Shown here piece after piece: positions 1 through 8,758 of a stretch of 57,768 bases of DNA. A program made the position numbers and the translations under genes. Each line of letters opens with the position of its first letter. Positions within the stretch are counted from its first letter, which is position 1. Below the pieces are notes generated by a model. That model was not told the DNA's origin. It did no database searches and saw nothing but the letters and a program-made list of their open reading frames with translations. Source of the DNA: an uncultured Caulobacteraceae bacterium (lineage in GTDB: Bacteria; Pseudomonadota; Alphaproteobacteria; Caulobacterales; Aquidulcibacteraceae); assembly GCA_902826145.1 (NCBI GenBank), contig CADEDT010000001.1, positions 23,649 to 81,416 on the forward strand. The letters are read 5' to 3'.

Positions 1-299
1 TGATGTTGCGAATCGGCGACGAACATGTATCGCTGATGTGAAGAACGTCGCCGGGGCTAGGGGCGTTTCGCAGAACGCAATCTGGTTTCGCTTCCGTCTC
101 GGCGCGCGTTCACGTCAGTTACTGGCGTGTCGATTTGCGTGCGTGGGCTCGTTGGGGGGCTTCATCTAGCGCAGAGCGGCCGTCTCCACGAAACAGGCCT
201 CCGCGTGCGTCCCCCACCCAGCCTGCTGCGAGGCCTGCAGGCGCCGTCGGACAGCTTGTCCCCGTCCGACGGCGCCGCCAATTTTCAAACACACAACAT
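1..299. other. stretch without a supported gene
   Basis: About 300 bases at the left edge in which I can support no gene. Open frames on both strands here have Arg/Pro/Ala-rich translations typical of high-GC antisense frames. The only structure I see is the long perfect inverted repeat at 240-276. The neighbouring gene to the left, if any, lies outside the window. Confidence 0.5.
240..276. terminator. perfect 12-bp inverted repeat, possible terminator
   Basis: Arms GGCGCCGTCGGA (240-251) and TCCGACGGCGCC (265-276) pair perfectly around a 13-base loop. On the plus strand the stem is followed by GCCAATTTTC, a weak T-run; on the minus strand no T-run follows. It lies just beyond the end of the small minus-strand gene at 300. 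It could end transcription entering from either side, but the poor U-tract keeps this tentative. Confidence 0.4.
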
Positions 300-500
300 C
301 TAGGATGCACGGCGCCGAAAGGCGTCGAGCGCGACGACGTTCTCCGGCGCCTCGCGTACCGGCGCGAGGTCGGCGCGCAGCGCTTCGGCTGCATCGATGA
401 GTTGGCGGAGCTGCCGCCGTTGCTGCGGCGTTTCCGGACCGCGCCGTAGCTGATCGCGGGCCCAACGGGAGACGACGGAGAGGTATTCTCTTGCGAACAT
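300..500 (-). CDS. small hypothetical protein (66 aa)
   Basis: Predicted short, highly charged helical protein starting MFAREYLSVV and ending with NVVALDAFRRR. A similar ending seems familiar to me from small alphaproteobacterial proteins, but I cannot check this. The ATG at 500 has a GGAG only two bases upstream, which is too close for an ideal ribosome site; a GTG at 518 would add six residues. No domain is recognisable. It stands alone, divergent from gdh. The regular amphipathic composition makes it more convincing than the overlapping frames on either strand, but it may be a spurious frame. Confidence 0.45.
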   Translation of the reverse strand: MFAREYLSVVSRWARDQLRRGPETPQQRRQLRQLIDAAEALRADLAPVREAPENVVALDAFRRRAS

Positions 501-650
501 GGCTCCGACAAACGTCACAAACCGAGCCGCCGTTCCCGGCCATGCGCCGATGCACGGCTAGGACCCGCTCTTGAGGGCGGATCACGGCGTAACGGCGGTT
601 GCAGTTGACGCGCGGGCGAGTAGGTTCGCGCCAAAATAAGGAAACGCCTC

Positions 651-3600
651 ATGGACGCCGCTGCAGCGCGCCAGGAACTCCCTAAAACCGCTGATCAATT
701 CGTCGACCAGGCCGCAAAAGGGCCATGGCCTGCCTTCCGCGCCAACGGCGCCGTGGACGCCGCCGCCGAGGCCTTTCTCCGCGGCCTCTACGAGGATGCA
801 TCGGACGACGAGTTGGGCGATCTCTCGGTCGAGGACTTCGCCGCGCTCGCCCACGATTTCTGGATTTGGCGCGCCGATCGCGAGTGCAGCGAACAATGTG
901 TCCGCATTCGCCGTGGCGTCGGCGTCGACAACAAGCAGCTCGATCGCGACATTCTCGAGATCGCCGGCCCCGACATGCCGTTCCTGGTGGACTCGGTTAT
1001 GGGCGAACTGGCCGACCAGGGCGTGCCGTCGCTCGCCATGTTCCACCCGCTCGCGCCGTCCGCCAAAGGGAAGGGACGCGACTCTCTCATCCAGATTCAC
1101 TTGCCACGTCTGTCGGCGCAGAAAGCGAAGGAGTTGCTCGACGGCGTTCGCGCCTCGCTCGCCGACGTGCGCGACTCCGTCGGTGATTTCCACACGATGC
1201 GCCAGCGCATGCTGGATTGTGCAACAGAACTTGAGCAAGCGAAGACAAACGCGCCGGCCGAAGAGGTCGCCGAAGCTGTTGCGCTGCTACGCTGGCTCGC
1301 CGCCGACAAGTTTACGTTCCTCGGATCACGCGACTACAAATATGTCCGCGACGAAAAAGGCGCGCTCACGCCGCACGAGCCCGATATCCTGGAAGATACT
1401 TGCCTTGGTGTGCTTCGTGACATCGAGCGCTACGTGCTCCGCACGTCGGCCGAGCCGATGGTGCTTACGCCTGAGCTGAAGCGTCTCGTCGCCGAGCCGG
1501 CGCCGTTGATCGTCGCCAAGTCGACGTTGCGCGCGCGCGTTCACCGCCGCGCAACGGCCGACTATATTGGCGTCAAGCGCTACAACGACAAAGGCGAAGC
1601 GATCGGCGAAATCCGTTTCGTCGGCTTGTTCACCAGCGAGAGTTTCACCGAACCGACACGCAATATTCCCGTCCTGCGCCGCAAGGCGGAATGGGTGATG
1701 GGGCAGGCTGGCTTTGCCGCCGGTGGTCACAACGCCAAGACGCTCCGCAAGATCATCGAATACTACCCGCGCGAAGAGCTGTGGCAGGTCTCCCGCGAGG
1801 AGCTGCTCGATGTGGCGCGTGGCGTACTGCACTTGTTGGATCGTCCGCGCGCGCGTGTGTTCCTGCGCCGCGATCGCTTCAATCGCTTCGTCACCGCGCT
1901 CGTCTACGTGCCGAAGGATCGCTATGACACGGAAGTGCGCGTTGCCGCCGGCGAACTGATCGCCCGCGCTTTCGGCGGCGTTGTTGAGAGCTTCCAGCCG
2001 CAGCTCGGCGAAGGGCAGCTCGCGCGCGTGCTCTTCGTGATTGGCGAGATCGACAAGACCAAGGCCGAGCCGGACCTTCGCGTCATCGAAACGGACCTCG
2101 CGAAGCTCACCCGCACCTGGGAAGACGATTTCGCTCAAGCGCTGATGCGCTCCGAACGATTCGACATGGGCGCCCGCGAAGAAGCGTCCAATCGCTTTCA
2201 AGAGGCGTTCACCGCCGCCTACCGCGAACGCTATTCTGTGGACGAAGCGCTAATCGACACTGCCGAGATCATGAGCGCGCGCGATGATGAAACCATCCGC
2301 ACGCGCGTCTATCGTCGCCCTGGCGACGCCGACAACATCATGCGCTGCAAGTTCTACGCGCGCGGTGACGTTCTGGCGCTCTCGGCCACGGTCCCGATCC
2401 TCGAGAACATGGGGCTCTTCGTCGATTCAGAAGTGAACTTCGAACTGCAACTCGCCGCCGGCGCTTTCCACACCGCGCAGCGTATCCACGTCCACGATAT
2501 CGAGTGCCGTTCCGCTGACGGCAAGCCGATCGATCTGGAACGTGCGGGCGACCTGTTCGAGCAGGCGTTCGCGGCGATCTGGACAGGCCGCACCGAGAGC
2601 GACGGATTCAACAAGCTGATCATCGCATTGCCGTGCTCATGGCGCGAAGCTGCGCTGATCCGCGCTCTGGCGCGCTATCGCCAACAAAGTGGCCTTGATC
2701 CATCTCAGGCGCTGCAAGAACAGGCGCTCGCACACAACACCAAGATCGCCGCGCTGATCCTCGCCTTCTTCAAGGCGCGTTTCGATCCGAACCTTCCTGA
2801 AACGATGGACACGCGCGTGGCGCGCTCTTCGAAGCTTGAATTCATGATTGAGTCCAAGCTGACAGAAGTTGTGAGCCTCGATGAGGATCGCGCGCTCCGC
2901 CGTATCGCCCATCTCGTGAAAGCGATCACGCGCACGAACTATTATCAGGCGAGCACTGACGGCCAGCCGAAGTCCTACATGTCGTTCAAGATCGACTCGA
3001 ACGCGGTGGTCGATCTCCCGGCGCCGAAACCGTTCCGCGAAATTTGGGTCGCTTCGCCGCAGGTCGAAGGCGTGCATCTGCGTTTCGGCCCCGTCGCACG
3101 GGGTGGCCTGCGTTGGTCGGATCGCCGCGACGATTTCCGCACTGAAGTGCTCGATCTCGTCAAAGCACAACAAGTGAAGAACGCTATCATCGTGCCAGTC
3201 GGCGCGAAGGGTGGCTTCTTCCCGAAGCGCTTGCCGCACCGTGGCGCGCCTGGCTTCCAGGAAGCCGGCGTCGAAGCTTACAAGACGTTCCTGCGCGGGC
3301 TGCTCGACATCACTGACAACATCAAAGACGAGCAAATCGTGCCGCCACGCGATGTCGTGCGCTGGGACGATGACGACGCATATCTCGTCGTCGCCGCTGA
3401 CAAGGGGACAGCGACGTTCTCCGATATCGCCAACGGCATCAGCGCCGAATACGGCCATTGGCTGGGCGACGCGTTCGCGTCGGGTGGTTCTGTCGGCTAT
3501 GACCACAAGGCCATGGGCATCACCGCCAAGGGCGCGTGGGAAGCAGTGAAGCGGCATTTCCGTGAAATCGGCAAGAACATCCAGGAAGAAGAGTTCACGG

Positions 3601-5528
3601 TCATCGGTGTCGGCGATATGTCGGGCGACGTGTTCGGCAACGGCATGTTGCTATCGCGCAAAATTCGTCTGCTCGCCGCCTTCGATCACCGCGACATCTT
3701 CATCGACCCCAATCCGAAGGATTGCGAAAAGACCTTCGTCGAGCGCCAGCGTTTGTTCGATACGCCGCGTACGAGCTGGCAGGACTACGACAAGAAGCTC
3801 ATCTCCAAAGGCGGCGGCATTTTCTCGCGCAGCGCAAAATCGATCGACATCACGCCGGAAATCGCCGCGCTCACCGGCCTGGACAAGTCGTCCGTGACGC
3901 CGGGCGAGCTTATGTCAGCGCTGTTGAAAACGCCCTGCGAGCTCATGTGGTTCGGCGGCATCGGCAACTACATCAAGGCGCGCGCCGAAAGCCACGGCGA
4001 AGTCGGCGACAAAGCCAATGACGGCATCCGCGTCGATGCGGAAGATGTGAAGGCGAGCGTCGTGGGCGAGGGCGCCAATCTAGGTGTCACGCAGAAGGGC
4101 CGCATCGCGTTTGCCCGCCACGGCGGCCGCATCAACACCGACGCCATCGACAACTCAGCTGGCGTCGACACCTCGGACCACGAGGTCAACATCAAGATCC
4201 TGCTCACCGGCGCCATCGGCAGCGGCGCGCTGAAAGCCGATAAGCGCGACAAGCTGTTGGAATCGATGACCGACGAAGTCGGCAATCTGGTTCTGATGGA
4301 TAATTACGATCAGACCGGTGCGATCTCCATTGCCCAAGCGAGCGCCGTCAACGATCTCGATAGCCACGAGCGCTTCATCCAGCGTCTGGAGTCGGAAGGC
4401 AAACTGTCCCGACGTGTCGAAGGCTTGCCGTTGACTGGCGAATTCGCGGCGCTGCGCGCGGCGAAGCTCGGCCTAACGCGGCCGGAACTGGCGAAGCTCG
4501 TCGCGTATTCAAAGATCAATCTGTTCGACGCCATTGTGGCCTCCAAGGCGCCGGACGATCCGGCGTTCAAAGAGCCCCTGAAGGAATACTTCCCGCGCGA
4601 GCTTTGGAAGTTCGAAACCGAGATGGCGCGCCATCGTCTGCGCCGGGAGATCATCGCGACGCAGCTGGCTGACGATCTCGTCAATCGCTGCGGCCCGTCG
4701 TTCGTTGACCGCATCAAGGACATCTCGCGCGCTCGCACGGTTACCGTTGCACTGGCATTCGAATCCGCGCGTCGCATCTTCGAACTGGAAGCTTTGGTCG
4801 ATCGCATCAACGCGCTCGACAACAAGGTTCCTGCCGCCGCACAGATCGCGCTGCACCAGCGCGTCGGTGGCGCACTTCGCCGTTCGATTACCTACCTCGC
4901 GCGCAACGCCGGCTTCGAAAGCGAGAAGCCGCCGACCGTCGTTGAAGTGGTCGAGCGTTACTACGAACCGGTTCGCCAGCAACGCGCGACGATCTTGCAG
5001 GACTTGAGCAAGATTGAGCAGGAGCGGGTGGAGTTGCGCCGAGCGTCGCTGATCGAACTCGGCGCCCCCGAGGACATCGCGCAGGAAGCCGCACTGCTTT
5101 CGCCGCTTACGCTTTCGCTCGATGTCGCCGATTTCGCGCGCAACACCAACTGGCCGATCCAACCCGCTTCGACGCTGCACTGCGTGATCGGCGCCGAGCT
5201 TGGCCTCGACGCGCTTCGCGACGCCGCGACCAATATGAAGCTTGAGCAGCACTGGGATCGTCTCGTCGTGCGCCGCGCCGCTGGCGATTTCGGCGAAGCT
5301 CAACTGAAGCTCGCGGAAGCGGCGGCGCACGCGATCGGGCAGCCGCCGAAGGGCGCGGACACCGCTTGGGCCACCGAGGAAGCGCACAAATGGCTGGGCT
5401 CGCTCGGCAAGCCAGCGCAGCGTGTGCGCTCTGCCTTCACTGAGCTCAGCGGGCAAGGCGAGTGGACGTTCGCGAAGCTGATGTTGATCGCGGCCGAGTT
5501 CAACGCACTGGTGGCGACCGTCCGCTAG
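651..5528 (+). CDS. gdhB: NAD-specific glutamate dehydrogenase, large (180-kDa) class
   Basis: Catalyses NAD-dependent oxidative deamination of glutamate to 2-oxoglutarate and ammonia in the cytoplasm. The 1625-residue length matches the very large bacterial GDH family (Bac_GDH), not the 450-residue hexameric enzymes. The first ~700 residues are the regulatory ACT-like part. The catalytic core includes the substrate-site motif VGAKGGFFPKR near residue 853, the dinucleotide segment VIGVGDMSGDVFGNG near 985, and GEGANLGVTQKGR further on. The C-terminal ~400 residues are the helical domain of this class. The ATG at 651 is the first in-frame start. It is monocistronic and its stop overlaps that of the convergent hydrolase. 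It could take up glutamate produced by the hut genes at 34-41 kb. The symbol follows common usage for this class. Confidence 0.95.
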   Translation: MDAAAARQELPKTADQFVDQAAKGPWPAFRANGAVDAAAEAFLRGLYEDASDDELGDLSVEDFAALAHDFWIWRADRECSEQCVRIRRGVGVDNKQLDRDILEIAGPDMPFLVDSVMGELADQGVPSLAMFHPLAPSAKGKGRDSLIQIHLPRLSAQKAKELLDGVRASLADVRDSVGDFHTMRQRMLDCATELEQAKTNAPAEEVAEAVALLRWLAADKFTFLGSRDYKYVRDEKGALTPHEPDILEDTCLGVLRDIERYVLRTSAEPMVLTPELKRLVAEPAPLIVAKSTLRARVHRRATADYIGVKRYNDKGEAIGEIRFVGLFTSESFTEPTRNIPVLRRKAEWVMGQAGFAAGGHNAKTLRKIIEYYPREELWQVSREELLDVARGVLHLLDRPRARVFLRRDRFNRFVTALVYVPKDRYDTEVRVAAGELIARAFGGVVESFQPQLGEGQLARVLFVIGEIDKTKAEPDLRVIETDLAKLTRTWEDDFAQALMRSERFDMGAREEASNRFQEAFTAAYRERYSVDEALIDTAEIMSARDDETIRTRVYRRPGDADNIMRCKFYARGDVLALSATVPILENMGLFVDSEVNFELQLAAGAFHTAQRIHVHDIECRSADGKPIDLERAGDLFEQAFAAIWTGRTESDGFNKLIIALPCSWREAALIRALARYRQQSGLDPSQALQEQALAHNTKIAALILAFFKARFDPNLPETMDTRVARSSKLEFMIESKLTEVVSLDEDRALRRIAHLVKAITRTNYYQASTDGQPKSYMSFKIDSNAVVDLPAPKPFREIWVASPQVEGVHLRFGPVARGGLRWSDRRDDFRTEVLDLVKAQQVKNAIIVPVGAKGGFFPKRLPHRGAPGFQEAGVEAYKTFLRGLLDITDNIKDEQIVPPRDVVRWDDDDAYLVVAADKGTATFSDIANGISAEYGHWLGDAFASGGSVGYDHKAMGITAKGAWEAVKRHFREIGKNIQEEEFTVIGVGDMSGDVFGNGMLLSRKIRLLAAFDHRDIFIDPNPKDCEKTFVERQRLFDTPRTSWQDYDKKLISKGGGIFSRSAKSIDITPEIAALTGLDKSSVTPGELMSALLKTPCELMWFGGIGNYIKARAESHGEVGDKANDGIRVDAEDVKASVVGEGANLGVTQKGRIAFARHGGRINTDAIDNSAGVDTSDHEVNIKILLTGAIGSGALKADKRDKLLESMTDEVGNLVLMDNYDQTGAISIAQASAVNDLDSHERFIQRLESEGKLSRRVEGLPLTGEFAALRAAKLGLTRPELAKLVAYSKINLFDAIVASKAPDDPAFKEPLKEYFPRELWKFETEMARHRLRREIIATQLADDLVNRCGPSFVDRIKDISRARTVTVALAFESARRIFELEALVDRINALDNKVPAAAQIALHQRVGGALRRSITYLARNAGFESEKPPTVVEVVERYYEPVRQQRATILQDLSKIEQERVELRRASLIELGAPEDIAQEAALLSPLTLSLDVADFARNTNWPIQPASTLHCVIGAELGLDALRDAATNMKLEQHWDRLVVRRAAGDFGEAQLKLAEAAAHAIGQPPKGADTAWATEEAHKWLGSLGKPAQRVRSAFTELSGQGEWTFAKLMLIAAEFNALVATVR

Positions 5529-6406
5529 AGCCCGGCGATCATCTCGCGTAGCAGATTATGCTCGCGCGCGGTGGCGGCGGGATTGTAGCGCACACGCGGG
5601 TCCTCCGCGTGCTGATCCTCGAACGCGTGCGTCGCGTTCTCGAACAGAACGATTTCCATCGGCGCACCTCGCGCACGCTGACGCTCGAGCGCACCACGTG
5701 AAGATCCAACGATATAGTCGCGCTCGGCGATGATCGCCGTGCTTCGCGGCGCCAACCGCCACTCGCGACGGCCCGTGTACGTGCCGATACCGGTATAGGG
5801 ATAGACGATCATCGTTGCGGCGAGGCCTTCCAGCGGTTCGCCTTCGAGGTCTTCGATCCCCGTGAAGCGCCGCATTTCTTCGCCGGTGCGCAGCGAAAGC
5901 GCATCCATGATCGTCCACCCGCCATGGCTCCAGCCGATCACACTTATGCGGCTGCCGTCCGCCCAAGGTTGCCGGCGCGCCCACGCGACGGTCGCATAAA
6001 GATCGCCGGCACGTTCGCGGCCTTGCAGGCGCGCGCCGGTGCATACCGTTGCGAATGCCGCGATGCGGCTGATCCGGCGTGGTGCGAATGAGTCGACGAC
6101 GATCGCCGTCGCGCCAGCTTCAGCGGCTTCCTTGGCCATGTCTTCAATAAATGGCCGATTGCCGCCACAGCCGTGGAGCATGATGACGACTGGTGAGCGC
6201 GCTGAAGCATTCGCCGGATGGCGCACTGAAAAATGCGGCTCAAGCCGCGCAATCCGCTGCTCCAGAGTTTCTGCGAACGCCTGCACCGGCATGAGCAATC
6301 CCAACGCAAATAGGGCAAGCGCCAAGATGGGGGCTGCGCGGATCGTCGCGCAAGGCTGGCGCTGCGCGCGCCGTTGCGCCAGATTGCCTGCGGAGCTGTT
6401 CAACAT
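5525..6406 (-). CDS. secreted alpha/beta hydrolase (dienelactone-hydrolase-like)
   Basis: Probable exported serine hydrolase of about 293 residues. After a hydrophobic signal segment (LALALFALGLLMP, ending AFA) the mature part has the oxyanion motif VIMLHGCGG, the nucleophile elbow GWSHGG, a late acid region and a C-terminal NATHAFED histidine, the usual Ser-Asp-His order. Substrate unknown. The start is uncertain: the ATG at 6406 shares its CATG with the start of the divergent peroxidase gene, and an ATG at 6412 is preceded by a GGCGGG sequence. The stop overlaps that of gdh by four bases (CTAG). Confidence 0.8.
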   Translation of the reverse strand: MLNSSAGNLAQRRAQRQPCATIRAAPILALALFALGLLMPVQAFAETLEQRIARLEPHFSVRHPANASARSPVVIMLHGCGGNRPFIEDMAKEAAEAGATAIVVDSFAPRRISRIAAFATVCTGARLQGRERAGDLYATVAWARRQPWADGSRISVIGWSHGGWTIMDALSLRTGEEMRRFTGIEDLEGEPLEGLAATMIVYPYTGIGTYTGRREWRLAPRSTAIIAERDYIVGSSRGALERQRARGAPMEIVLFENATHAFEDQHAEDPRVRYNPAATAREHNLLREMIAGL

Positions 6407-7094
6407 GTCCATGACCCGCCGCATCCTAGTCGCAGCCGCCGTGTTGGCGCTAGCCGCCTGCAACCGCGCACCGGCCGCGCCGAGCGCCGAAGTCTCGACG
6501 GAGCGTAGCGCCGTTGTCGCGGCGGCGGTACAGGCGCAGCGTGAACTCTTTGCAACCGCGCCCGATCCGGCTGCCGCGGACAAATCCACGGCCTACCAGT
6601 TCGCCTTCAATGGCCTCTGGACCGATCACGTGCCCATGACGGCGTTCGAGGGCGATGTGGTGATGGTGGTGAACACCGCCTCGCGGTGTGGGTTCACGCC
6701 GCAATACGAAGGCCTGCAGCAGCTCTACGACGAATATCACGCGCAAGGCTTCGATATCGTCGGTGTGCCGGCGAACAATTTCATGGGCCAAGAACCAGGC
6801 ACGACCGAAGAGATTCAGGAATTCTGCACGCTGAACTATGGCGTGACATTCCCGATGGCCGCGAAGACCGAAGTGGTCGGCGAAAGCCGTCACCCGTTCT
6901 ACGCGTGGGCCGAGCAGCAGATCGGCGAAGCCGCTGTGCCGCAGTGGAATTTCCATAAGATCCTGATCGGTCGCGACGGCCGCATCATCCGCGCCTTCGA
7001 CACCCGCACTGAGCCGACATCGGAAGAAGTGCGCAACGCGATCACGACGGCACTTGCAACGTCCAGCGGCGCCGCTTCGACATCGCTGCGCTAG
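6405..7094 (+). CDS. glutathione peroxidase family lipoprotein
   Basis: Thiol peroxidase that reduces hydrogen or lipid hydroperoxides, here apparently anchored to the membrane facing the periplasm. The N-terminus MTRRILVAAAVLALAAC is a lipoprotein signal with the lipobox cysteine at residue 19. The family motifs follow: NTASRCGFT with catalytic Cys (not selenocysteine) at residue 95, FMGQEP with the catalytic Gln, and WNFHK. Mature size is normal for the family. GGAG at about 6391 supports the ATG at 6405 (a second ATG lies at 6411). Its stop overlaps that of the downstream convergent transporter by four bases. Confidence 0.92.
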   Translation: MSMTRRILVAAAVLALAACNRAPAAPSAEVSTERSAVVAAAVQAQRELFATAPDPAAADKSTAYQFAFNGLWTDHVPMTAFEGDVVMVVNTASRCGFTPQYEGLQQLYDEYHAQGFDIVGVPANNFMGQEPGTTEEIQEFCTLNYGVTFPMAAKTEVVGESRHPFYAWAEQQIGEAAVPQWNFHKILIGRDGRIIRAFDTRTEPTSEEVRNAITTALATSSGAASTSLR

Positions 7095-8752
7095 GCGTCG
7101 ATATCGCGCTTCGACGTTTCGGGAAGCAGGAAGATTCCAACAACTAGCGTCAGCGCCGCGACGACAATCGGATACCAAAGCCCGTTATAGATGTTGCCCG
7201 TAGCGGCCACGATCGCGAACGCCGTTGTCGGCAGGAAGCCGCCGAACCAGCCATTCCCGATATGGTAGGGCAGCGACATCGACGTATAGCGGATGCGCGC
7301 CGGGAAGAGTTCGACCAGCATCGCCGCGATCGGCCCGTAGACCATCGTTACATAGATCACCAGCAGCGCGAGGATCGCCACGACAAGCGGCTTGTTGATC
7401 GCTGCGTCATCAGCTGTGGCAGGATATCCGACAGCGTCGAGCGCCGCTCGCGCTTCGCCTTGAAATGCGGTGATCGCCTCAGCGCGCGCTTCGCCGCTCA
7501 GGTTCAAGACGTCCGGCGCGCGAACCACCGTCTCGCCGATATGTACCTCTGCTTGCGTAGCACCCGGCTGAGATTGGTTGTCGTAGCTTACGCCCGCGCG
7601 CGACAGGAAAGCTCGCGCCACGTCGCAAGATTGGGTGTCGAACTTGTTGCGGCCGACCGGATCGAACTGGAACGAGCATGTGCTCTGATCAGCGTACACA
7701 ACCACTGGCGCAGTGCGCTGCGCTTGCGCCAGCGCGGGGTTCGCTGCTTCAGTCAATGCGTTGAACAGCGGGAAATAGGTGAGGGCGGCGATCGCGCAGC
7801 CCGCGAGAATGATCGGCTTTCGCCCGATCTTGTCCGACAGCCAGCCGAAGAAAATGAAGAACGGCGTGCCGATCAAGAGCCCGAGTGCAATCAAGCCATT
7901 TGCGGTCAGCCCATCGACCTTCAGCATTCGCTCCAGGAAGAAGAGCGCATAGAATTGCCCCGTATACCAAACCACCGCTTGGCCCGCGACCGCGCCGAAA
8001 AGCGCGATTATCACCAGCTTCAGATTGCTCCATCGTCCGAAGGATTCCGCCAGCGGCGCTTTTGACGTCGCGCCTTCATCCTTCATCTTCTGGAAGACCG
8101 GGCTTTCGTTGAGCTGCATCCGGATCCAAAGCGAAATCGCGAGCAGAATGATCGAAGCCAGGAAAGGCAGGCGCCATCCCCACTCGGCGAACGCTTCCGC
8201 AGGCATCAAAGAACGCGCTGTCATGATGACGATGAGCGAAAGGAAGAGCCCAAGCGTAGCCGTCGTTTGAATCCAGCTCGTATAAAGTCCGCGCCGATTG
8301 TTTGGCGCGTGTTCAGCGACGTACGTGGCCGCGCCGCCGTATTCGCCGCCGAGTGCTAGGCCCTGAAGCAGGCGCATAAGCACCAGCAGGATCGGCGCAG
8401 CGACGCCGATGTCATCGTAGCCTGGCAACAGGCCAACGACAAAAGTCGAGAGGCCCATGATCGCCATAGTGATCAGGAACGTGTTCTTGCGCCCAACGAG
8501 GTCGCCAATGCGCCCAAATACGAGTGCGCCGAAGGGGCGAACGGCAAAGCCTGCGGCGAACGCCGCCAGCGCGAAAATGAACGCCGTTGTCTCGTTCACG
8601 CCTGAGAAGAATTGCGCCGAGATGTAGCTGGCGAGCGAGCCGTAGAGATAGAAGTCGTACCACTCGAACACGGTGCCGAGCGACGAAGCGCCAATGACGA
8701 GCTTTTCGCTCTTCGTGGCCGTGTGATGTTTTTCCAAGCTGGCGTCGCTCAT
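7091..8752 (-). CDS. MFS transporter, metabolite:H+ symporter (MHS) type
   Basis: Inner-membrane proton symporter, probably for an organic acid or compatible solute. The 553-residue protein starts with GTVFEWYDFYLYGSL, the hallmark of the MHS subfamily (ProP/ShiA/KgtP), then RPFGALVFGRIGDLVGRK, the MFS loop 2-3 motif, and DKIGRKP in the middle loop. Twelve membrane segments are expected. It is about 100 residues longer than typical members because of a hydrophilic insert, roughly residues 330-440, with two cysteines before the last four helices. It lies downstream of purH on the same strand (6-base gap). Confidence 0.9.
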   Translation of the reverse strand: MSDASLEKHHTATKSEKLVIGASSLGTVFEWYDFYLYGSLASYISAQFFSGVNETTAFIFALAAFAAGFAVRPFGALVFGRIGDLVGRKNTFLITMAIMGLSTFVVGLLPGYDDIGVAAPILLVLMRLLQGLALGGEYGGAATYVAEHAPNNRRGLYTSWIQTTATLGLFLSLIVIMTARSLMPAEAFAEWGWRLPFLASIILLAISLWIRMQLNESPVFQKMKDEGATSKAPLAESFGRWSNLKLVIIALFGAVAGQAVVWYTGQFYALFFLERMLKVDGLTANGLIALGLLIGTPFFIFFGWLSDKIGRKPIILAGCAIAALTYFPLFNALTEAANPALAQAQRTAPVVVYADQSTCSFQFDPVGRNKFDTQSCDVARAFLSRAGVSYDNQSQPGATQAEVHIGETVVRAPDVLNLSGEARAEAITAFQGEARAALDAVGYPATADDAAINKPLVVAILALLVIYVTMVYGPIAAMLVELFPARIRYTSMSLPYHIGNGWFGGFLPTTAFAIVAATGNIYNGLWYPIVVAALTLVVGIFLLPETSKRDIDA

Positions 8753-8758
8753 GCCGCC

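Noticed and set aside
6595..6800. Selenocysteine in the glutathione peroxidase
   Set aside because: The catalytic position is encoded by TGT (Cys) in NTASRCGFT; no in-frame TGA.
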